A stretch of DNA of 64,000 nt from a virus: positions 152,496-216,495 of the IMG/VR virus record IMGVR_UViG_3300035183_000733; one strand, given 5' to 3'. The translations under genes and the position numbers were made by a program. Under the pieces are notes generated by a model. That model was not told where the DNA came from. It saw only the letters and a list, made by a program, of their open reading frames with translations, and did no database searches. Shown piece by piece: positions 59,812 to 64,000 of this stretch (positions are counted from its first letter, which is position 1; each line of letters opens with the position of its first letter).

Positions 59812-59885
59812 TGGAGCAGAAGGGACTCGAACCCTCATAAGCCTGCTTGCAAAGGCAGGTGACCAGCCAGTTGGACCACCGCCCC
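59812..59885 (-). tRNA. tRNA-Ala (anticodon UGC)
   Basis: Seven-pair acceptor stem with the G3-U70 identity pair, A73, T-arm GAGGG-TTCGAGT-CCCTT. Anticodon stem CCTGC/GCAGG encloses CTTTGCAA, eight bases rather than seven, so the loop is odd or one base is a sequencing insertion. Confidence 0.8.
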
Positions 59886-59890
59886 ATGAA

Positions 59891-60014
59891 AAACGAGAGC
59901 CTTGGAGAGGTGGAAGGAATCATCCGAACACTCGGTCCTGATGGGCAGCCAGACGGGTTTCCCGGACAATCAGATCCCTCTTTGTCCAACACTTTCCAGC
60001 GCGCGCTCTCGTTT
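59891..60014 (-). ncRNA. Folded spacer RNA 1 between tRNAs
   Basis: The 124-nt spacer is closed by a perfect 10-bp stem: AAACGAGAGC with GCTCTCGTTT, ending 2 and 5 nt from the flanking tRNAs. Inside: TGGAA/TTCCA, GGACAA/TTGTCC, CGGG-AAA-CCCG and CCGA/TCGG hairpins. No tRNA or known RNA pattern. T4 makes two stable RNAs (C and D, about 140 and 120 nt) in its tRNA cluster, a possible parallel. Confidence 0.6.
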
Positions 60015-60016
60015 AG

Positions 60017-60090
<74 letters not shown>

Positions 60091-60138
60091 ATTTATCTGC
60101 GTCTTTCACCGCGGCGCGCTAATATAGCGTTTTTGTAG

Positions 60139-60222
60139 TACTCCCGACGGGGATCGAACCCGCTCACGGCTTGTAGCCTCCAGATTGAAAGTCTGGTGCC
60201 CTACCAAATAGGCGACAGGAGC
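60139..60222 (-). tRNA. Class II-like tRNA with anticodon UUC
   Basis: Acceptor GCTCCTG/CGGGAGT, T-arm GCGGG-TTCGATC-CCCGT, anticodon arm CCAGA-CTTTCAA-TCTGG, giving UUC (Glu). The variable arm is long (AGGCTACAAGCCGTGA with a GGCT/AGCC hairpin), a class II trait of Ser, Leu and Tyr tRNAs, which does not fit Glu. Confidence 0.75.
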
Positions 60223-60233
60223 ATGCCTTCTTG

Positions 60234-60312
60234 AGCACCTGGCCGGATTCGAACCGGCGGTCTTATGTACGGTTTTGCAGACCGTTGCTTTGGGCCTCTC
60301 AGCCACAGGTGC
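60234..60312 (-). tRNA. tRNA-Cys (anticodon GCA)
   Basis: Acceptor GCACCTG/CAGGTGC, discriminator U73 as in Cys tRNAs, anticodon arm ACGGT-CTGCAAA-ACCGT, T-arm GCCGG-TTCGAAT-CCGGC; variable region about 10 nt. Confidence 0.85.
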
Positions 60313-60335
60313 ATTTTAGTCGTTCTTGTAATATG

Positions 60336-60409
60336 TGGAGCCTATGGGACTCGAACCCGTGATCTCTTGCCTGCCAGGCAAACGCTTTAGCCATCTAAGC
60401 TAAGGCCCC
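60336..60409 (-). tRNA. tRNA-Ala (anticodon GGC)
   Basis: Acceptor GGGGCCT/AGGCTCC with the G3-U70 Ala identity pair and A73; anticodon loop CTGGCAG; T-arm ACGGG-TTCGAGT-CCCAT. Confidence 0.85.
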
Positions 60410-60432
60410 AAAATGGTCGCGGCACATCCAGC

Positions 60433-60520
60433 AAAGCAAGGACCCGGTGGCTCCACTAAGAGGATAGTCCTATGCGCGAGTTGTCTAATCTCGGCACGCC
60501 TTACCTCAGGCCCCACTTTT
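60433..60520 (-). ncRNA. Folded spacer RNA 2 between tRNAs
   Basis: In the 140-nt spacer 60410-60549, AAAG and GGGCC (60520-60509) pair with GGTCC and CTTT (60445-60433). Inside are the stem TGC-CGAG/CTCG-C-GCA with a 9-nt loop, AGGA-CTA-TCCT and GTGG-AG-CCAC. Weaker case than the other two spacers because the closing stem is not flush with the tRNAs. Confidence 0.4.
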
Positions 60521-60549
60521 ACACTACCAATATCAAAGAACAAACTCGG

Positions 60550-60618
60550 CGGTAGCGACGGGGATCGAACTCGCTATCCCGAGAGAGACAGTCCCGGACC
60601 TTGCCATCAGGCGCCACC
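60550..60618 (-). tRNA. Unusual tRNA-Asp-like gene (anticodon GUC)
   Basis: Acceptor GGTGGCG/CGCTACC with G73, the Asp discriminator, and anticodon stem CGGGA/TCTCG with loop CTGTCTC. The D-arm region is only 15 nt, position 37 is U and the T-stem has a mismatch, so it may be degenerate or inactive. Confidence 0.55.
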
Positions 60619-60622
60619 AATT

Positions 60623-60742
60623 AACACTCTCTGGCGGGATTCGGACAACAGTCATTTCCTACTGCGCCAGTATCGAGGACTCCCACCTCGGACCGTATTC
60701 CCTACAGTGCCTTGCCTCCGTCGGCCATCGGCCTCGAGTGTT
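60623..60742 (-). ncRNA. Folded spacer RNA 3 between tRNAs
   Basis: The 120-nt spacer is closed by AACACTC/GAGTGTT, 1 and 4 nt from the flanking tRNAs. Inside: CTGGCG/CGCCAG containing CAGT/ACTG, CGAGG-TGGGAGT-CCTCG and GGCC-GAT-GGCC. Same design as spacer RNA 1. Confidence 0.6.
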
Positions 60743-60743
60743 G

Positions 60744-60820
60744 CGGTCTATGTCGGGATCGAACCGACCTGAATCTCCCGCGTGACAGGCGGGCGGCCAC
60801 ACCCTGCAGCCCCATAGACC
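60744..60820 (-). tRNA. tRNA-Asp (anticodon GUC)
   Basis: Acceptor GGTCTAT/ATAGACC, G73, anticodon arm CCCGC-CTGTCAC-GCGGG, T-arm GTCGG-TTCGATC-CCGAC. First gene of the cluster, right after a terminator. Confidence 0.9.
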
Positions 60821-60826
60821 ATAAAT

Positions 60827-60854
60827 AAAAAAGCCCTGAATTTCTTCAGGGCTT
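60827..60854 (-). terminator. Intrinsic terminator upstream of the tRNA cluster
   Basis: AAGCCCTGAA-GAA-ATTCAGGGCTT type stem with six T on the minus strand. It ends the short ORF at 60881; the tRNA cluster begins 7 nt later. Confidence 0.85.
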
Positions 60855-60880
60855 GTTAAGTATCGCGTGAATAAAATATC

Positions 60881-60973
60881 TTATCGCATCGTTAGCTCAA
60901 CAAGCCCAATGTTATCCTCTTCCGCGCAATCCGCAGCAGTAAGCATAAACAGGTATGTCGAGTTAGTTTTCAT
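60881..60973 (-). CDS. 30-aa peptide gene
   Basis: MKTNSTYLFMLTAADCAEED plus ten residues, with its own late-promoter-like box and terminator, so it is a complete small transcription unit. The remainder of the gap 60821-61111 shows nothing else. Confidence 0.5.
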   Translation of the reverse strand: MKTNSTYLFMLTAADCAEEDNIGLVELTMR

Positions 60974-60986
60974 TGCTTGTTATATT

Positions 60987-60995
60987 CTATATATC
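60987..60995 (-). promoter_or_regulatory. Late-promoter-like box GATATATAG
   Basis: 13 nt before the ATG of the 30-aa ORF at 60973. Confidence 0.45.
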
Positions 60996-61111
60996 TTTTT
61001 GTTTCGTAATTGTACTGCAAATAAAGAACTTTTTCTGATACGTCCGACGAAGGCCCCCATAAATTTTTCCAGCGGGTCCTGGGGATATATACCAAAACAA
61101 CACCAAATTAC

Positions 61112-61843
61112 ATGAAAATAGACATACCAGCAATCCAGAAGGTTTTCCAGGCCAAATCATACACGTGGGACCCGCAGATCAACCTCGTCGGCGTGAGGAC
61201 CACTCTACAGGTGGCGGACGTGTTCAACGACCTTATGTGCACCGTGTGGCGCCAGGAGGTCATGCCCGATGGATTGACTCCTGCGGAAAAACAGAACTGG
61301 CTGAACATTAACCTGTTCGTCGGCAGCGACCTCAAGCCGCTGAAGGTGGACGGGGACTTCGGACCGAAGTCGCAGTATGCGATGGAACAGTACCTGCTCG
61401 TGGCGGGTAAGATGAGAATGAAATCGTACGTCATAACGACGGACCCGGGAATATACTGGCTTAACAACCCGATGAGCAAGCTCGGCACGGCCGTGCTCAA
61501 GCCGGGACAGTACGTGAACAGCCACGCCATTGGATTCCACCAGAACAAGCCGGAGCACAGGGCTCTCGTGCAGGTTGGGAAGGTCACGGTTTACCGCGAC
61601 GGGGACAAGGACGGCGTCGCAGAGGCGTCGGCCACTACGGAGACCGGACTGTTCGGCATCAATATCCACGGGGCCAACAAGGGGATGATCTCTTACAACA
61701 TCGGGAAGTGGAGCGCAGGGTGCCAGGTATTCCAGAACTGGTTTCACAAGGAGGAGTTCCTCGGCATCTGCGACAAGTTCAGGGTGACGAAGGGCAACAA
61801 ATTCACGTATACGCTCATCGAGGAGAAAGACCTCGCAGCATAA
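61112..61843 (+). CDS. Cell-wall enzyme (endolysin candidate), 243 aa
   Basis: The N-terminal part (LKVDGDFGPKSQYAMEQYL, about residues 75-94) resembles a peptidoglycan-binding repeat. The C-terminal part has FGINIHGANKG (His near residue 187) and IGKWSAGCQVFQNW (Cys near 209), a H...SxGC arrangement like the active site of YkuD-type L,D-transpeptidase/peptidases. Phage proteins with this pair are probably lysins. No signal peptide. Isolated on the plus strand; A-rich leader before ATG 61112. Confidence 0.65.
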   Translation: MKIDIPAIQKVFQAKSYTWDPQINLVGVRTTLQVADVFNDLMCTVWRQEVMPDGLTPAEKQNWLNINLFVGSDLKPLKVDGDFGPKSQYAMEQYLLVAGKMRMKSYVITTDPGIYWLNNPMSKLGTAVLKPGQYVNSHAIGFHQNKPEHRALVQVGKVTVYRDGDKDGVAEASATTETGLFGINIHGANKGMISYNIGKWSAGCQVFQNWFHKEEFLGICDKFRVTKGNKFTYTLIEEKDLAA

Positions 61844-61873
61844 ACTCATCTTTAGTGTGTCGGAGTCCAAGTT

Positions 61874-62207
61874 TCATATAAGTTTCATATTTACTGACTT
61901 CCTTTTTCTGAGTTACAAACCTGACACATAGGCTGATAGTTATCTATGTGGTCCGGACCGCTGAGTATCCTCGGCTTGATATGATCCTTTCCTTCTTCGT
62001 AAGCCCCCGCTCCTTGGCGAAGAACTTGCCCTCTTCAGCTCGAACTTGTAGCGGTCGGACCCGAGCTTTATGGGACGCCGTCGAACACTGCCACGTCCTT
62101 CTTGGTGTGGTGCATCTCGACGAGCGCGCAGCAGGGCGTCGACCGGGTACCGGATGTATAGTTGCCAAATAGCACCCGAGCTCGTGCAGCTCGTATGTTT
62201 TATTCAT
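61874..62207 (-). pseudogene. Broken HNH endonuclease gene
   Basis: ATG 62207 starts MNKTYELHELGCYLATI. Protein-like pieces then appear in different phases: VEMHHTKKDVAVFDGV, IKLGSDRYKFELKR, GKFFAKERGLTKKERI, and KPRILSGPDHIDNYQPMCQ, the last being the end of an HNH fold (HI.PR..GGPDHIDN.Q.MC). Three or more shifts are needed and the Cys pair usually found before the HNH is missing. Decayed mobile endonuclease, or a mix of decay and indels. Stop at 61874. Confidence 0.55.
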
Positions 62208-62320
62208 AAATTCTTTATTCTAAATTTTTTGGTTCCGTAAACGAACATGCTGTCGTTGCGAACGGGAGTCCACTCCGGACAATATTGTACGCACACATGC
62301 TCTGCACCCTTGGGACGCAT
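62204..62320 (-). CDS. 38-aa protein gene
   Basis: MRPKGAEHVCVQYCPEWTPV then RNDSMFVYGTKKFRIKNL; the stop overlaps the next ATG (ATGA) and the start lies directly after a terminator. The C-x4-C could bind metal. Unknown. Confidence 0.5.
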   Translation of the reverse strand: MRPKGAEHVCVQYCPEWTPVRNDSMFVYGTKKFRIKNL

Positions 62321-62355
62321 AAAGGCCTGGTTATCTTATTGATAACCAGGCCTTT
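62321..62355. terminator. Strong bidirectional intrinsic terminator
   Basis: AAAGGCCTGGTTATC-TTATT-GATAACCAGGCCTTT, 15-bp perfect stem with a 5-nt loop. Confidence 0.9.
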
Positions 62356-62389
62356 CCAATAAAGTTTCTAACAGCTTACTGTTTGGGCT

Positions 62390-62427
62390 GCGTTTCAATG
62401 ATGTTTTAGCGTTTCAATGATGTTTTA
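62390..62427. repeat. Perfect 19-bp tandem repeat, two copies
   Basis: GCGTTTCAATGATGTTTTA at 62390-62408 and 62409-62427. The second copy encodes the end of the 33-aa gene; the first follows its stop. A recent slippage duplication. Confidence 0.9.
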
Positions 62428-62507
62428 GTGACACCGGCCTTGACATGCTTACCAACATCGTCCATGTTCTTGAATCCCGGGTACTCGTACAACAGTATCT
62501 TGGCCAT
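62406..62507 (-). CDS. 33-aa protein gene
   Basis: MAKILLYEYPGFKNMDDVGK then HVKAGVTKTSLKR. Its ATG overlaps the stop of the 171-aa gene (TGATG). The last codons lie in the 19-bp tandem repeat, so its C-terminus may have been changed by the duplication. Confidence 0.5.
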   Translation of the reverse strand: MAKILLYEYPGFKNMDDVGKHVKAGVTKTSLKR

Positions 62508-63022
62508 CAGAACAGCTTCTTAATCTTCTTGGCCATAGCCTTAGCCACAAGCTCTTCCTTATCGAGTATGTCCGCCATCTGCTGTTTGGTGTCGGCATCT
62601 TTTATGGTCTCATAGAACTCGGTCAGCGCGAAGTAGTTTATTATCGGCGAGCACAAGCTCCTAAGAGAGCTTATCATGGCGTACAGGTACTCCTTCTCCT
62701 GCTTGTGATTAGCCTTGGTGAAGTGCTGCAGGTTTGCATACACGTCGGAGCCGTTGGCCGCCTTAGCATGGCACAGTCCGCCCGTGCTCGGCTTTATTAT
62801 TCGTAGCAGCTCTCCCGCGGGAACCTCTTCGTTGGTCTTGCCGGTCTGGTCGTGGTAGTGGTGCACAACGTCGCCCATCGGCACGTAAACCGATATGGTT
62901 CCCTCGCGTATGGTGTCCTTCCTCTCGAGGTCCGCTATAATTGTGTCCATCAGCTCACCTGGACCTATAGTCACTGCGAGCGTGTTCTTCAATTCTTCAA
63001 TTGAGTAGTATGCTGCTTTCAT
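62507..63022 (-). CDS. Protein of unknown function, 171 aa
   Basis: Alpha/beta N-terminal part (TISVYVPMGDVVHHYHDQTG with closely spaced His) and helical C-terminal part (LYAMISSLRSLCSPIINYFA), Lys-rich end. No family recognised. Translationally coupled to the 33-aa gene downstream. Confidence 0.65.
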   Translation of the reverse strand: MKAAYYSIEELKNTLAVTIGPGELMDTIIADLERKDTIREGTISVYVPMGDVVHHYHDQTGKTNEEVPAGELLRIIKPSTGGLCHAKAANGSDVYANLQHFTKANHKQEKEYLYAMISSLRSLCSPIINYFALTEFYETIKDADTKQQMADILDKEELVAKAMAKKIKKLF

Positions 63023-63032
63023 GTTACTAAAT

Positions 63033-63500
63033 TTACAACAAATATTTTAAAACGGTGTCCCAATTCGGAAACCTCTCTGTGCCAAAATGGATATGCTCAC
63101 CATTGAACCTGTCGACGCCGTACTTTATACGGTCGTCAATCAACGCCCTGCCGGTGAACTGTCCCTTGTCGTGTGTCTGCGTTAACTTTTTATACACGGA
63201 GTCTCCGAGATACTTAACACACCACTGTTGCTTCTCGCCCCAACTGTGTGGATTGTCCCAGCTCGGGGCCGTGAGTATCTCGACGTGGTACTTGCTCCTC
63301 AGTGCGTGGTACGCCTCAATTGCGCCGTCTATCGGCTTCAGCGAGTAGTAGAACCCCTTGATCAGCTGACAGTCGTCAATCATCTTCTTGCGCTCTGGCG
63401 TATCCTCCGGCGGGAGTTCCTGCCCGAGGACCTCAATAGCTCTGCCGAGGAAGTCGCACATCACCCCGTCCATGTCTATGTAAATCTTTTCTAACATCAT
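63033..63500 (-). CDS. 5'(3')-deoxyribonucleotidase-like HAD enzyme, 155 aa
   Basis: HAD motif I IYIDMDGVMCDF (residues about 6-17), motif II VEILTAPSW (about 93-101, TAPS), and an acidic motif near RALIDDRIKYG (about 134-144, DD). The layout matches the NT5C family that removes phosphate from deoxynucleotides, common in T4-like phages for nucleotide pools. Overlaps the zinc-ribbon gene by 4 nt. Confidence 0.8.
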   Translation of the reverse strand: MMLEKIYIDMDGVMCDFLGRAIEVLGQELPPEDTPERKKMIDDCQLIKGFYYSLKPIDGAIEAYHALRSKYHVEILTAPSWDNPHSWGEKQQWCVKYLGDSVYKKLTQTHDKGQFTGRALIDDRIKYGVDRFNGEHIHFGTERFPNWDTVLKYLL

Positions 63501-63760
63501 GCTGTCCCCGTTCCTTCGATGTTAAACTTCGATTTCGCCTGGTTCTCCTCCGGCATCCCTGGTATTGACTTGTAGATGAAGCTCGGGACTTTGTTACATG
63601 CGCAACAAACGAATACAGGCACAGGCACGTGCTGGTCCTCGCGCTGCCCGGTCCGCAGACCAGACACTCGCTTGAACATCATCTTCTCAACAAATATAGT
63701 CCCGCCACAATCGCACTGTTGCCATGGCTGGTCGCTTAGCTTTACTTTTGGTGTATCCAT
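63497..63760 (-). CDS. Zinc-ribbon protein, 87 aa
   Basis: Two Cys pairs (QQCDCGGTIF, and FVCCACNKVP about 30 residues later) make a likely zinc ribbon. The linking part MMFKRVSGLRTGQREDQHVP is typical of small phage zinc-ribbon proteins of unknown function. Coupled with the nucleotidase downstream. Confidence 0.7.
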   Translation of the reverse strand: MDTPKVKLSDQPWQQCDCGGTIFVEKMMFKRVSGLRTGQREDQHVPVPVFVCCACNKVPSFIYKSIPGMPEENQAKSKFNIEGTGTA

Positions 63761-63764
63761 AATT

Positions 63765-64000
63765 ATTTCTTTTTAAAATATACACAGCCGAAGGTCTTGG
63801 AGTTGAACTCAACGTCTCTAAGCTCCGGCAAATTCTTGTTCCCGCATTTGCCCCAATCACTCTGATCCTGCTCAAACAAGCTGTGGTTGTCAACGAGCGT
63901 CTTGATCTCATCCTCTGATAGAGTCGGATGCTTCGTCTTGACAAAGTCGTACCGGTCCTTCCACCCGAGCTTTGGACTCTTGTGGAACTTAAAGTACTTG
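63765..64000 (-). CDS. Protein of unknown function, partial (5' end outside window)
   Basis: An open frame enters from the right edge and ends in TAA at 63765. It reads KFHKSPKLGWKDRYDFVKTK, HPTLSEDEIKTLVDNHSLFE and DWGKCGNKNLPEL, ending FGCVYFKKK. No family recognised; probably upstream in the same operon as the zinc-ribbon gene (4-nt gap). Confidence 0.6.

Noticed and set aside
60139-60222. Opal suppressor or selenocysteine tRNA (UCA anticodon), which would also explain the in-frame TGA at 5251
   Set aside because: A UCA reading needs a shifted anticodon stem that does not pair; the perfect stem gives UUC, and the acceptor stem is seven pairs.
60413-60772. Open reading frames across the tRNA cluster, both strands
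   Set aside because: They run through tRNA genes and folded spacers and have no protein-like content.
62390-62427. CRISPR-like repeat
   Set aside because: Only two copies in direct contact with no spacer; a tandem duplication.

Overview
The window is a piece of a large tailed (contractile, T4-like) bacteriophage genome that most likely infects a Bacteroidetes host. Evidence for a phage: a baseplate wedge gp6-like protein (37386-39116), a gp25-like protein (41167-41529), a collagen-repeat tail fibre (9081-12572), several very large virion proteins, PhoH, a Dda-type helicase, a tRNA cluster, homing-endonuclease remnants and T4-like overlapping gene packing. Evidence for the host: A-rich leaders without Shine-Dalgarno sequences, TAnnTTTG-type promoters before several plus-strand genes, a Bacteroidetes-like SmpB, and two secreted proteins ending in type IX secretion (T9SS)-like sorting domains.

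Layout. 1-3.8 kb: virion/tail genes (minus). 3.8-7.2 kb: plus-strand cluster with an R2K-type ATP-grasp protein and a nucleotidyltransferase. 7.2-26 kb: minus-strand secreted proteins, tail fibre and giant virion proteins, interrupted at 21.6-23.1 kb by a second ATP-grasp gene and a small regulator-like gene. 26.3-28.7 kb: plus-strand T9SS-type adhesin. 28.7-46.8 kb: long minus-strand late region mixing baseplate genes with many small accessory enzymes (ADP-ribosyltransferases, 2H phosphoesterase, hydrolase, HAD phosphatase), with SmpB inserted on the plus strand at 42.5 kb. 46.8-57.3 kb: amidoligase, four-domain S1 protein followed by a structured RNA and terminator, SprT-like metalloprotease and a broken paralogue, Dda helicase, a 1264-aa virion protein and small genes. 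57.3-57.5 kb: an RNase P RNA gene. 57.5-59.8 kb: capsid-like and membrane proteins. 59.8-60.8 kb: seven tRNAs with folded spacer RNAs. 61-64 kb: lysin, HNH remnant, nucleotidase, small genes.

Two systems stand out. (1) At least eleven unrelated minus-strand proteins share a short N-terminal peptide of the form M-[KR]-x-[IL]-K-x-x-x-(L/I)-x-E. This matches the T4 capsid-targeting sequence that is cut by the prohead protease after (L/I)xE. The tagged proteins include two ADP-ribosyltransferases, a 2H phosphoesterase, a SprT-like protease, an alpha/beta hydrolase, a HAD phosphatase and a membrane protein, so the phage may package and inject a large set of effectors. (2) The phage carries its own RNA-handling set: RNase P RNA, tRNAs, SmpB, an S1-like protein and several unexplained structured RNAs.

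Minus-strand late genes are often preceded by a GATATATAAR box that resembles the T4 late promoter. Several genes are split by single-base shifts, many at homopolymer runs, so uncorrected long-read assembly errors are as likely as true pseudogenes.
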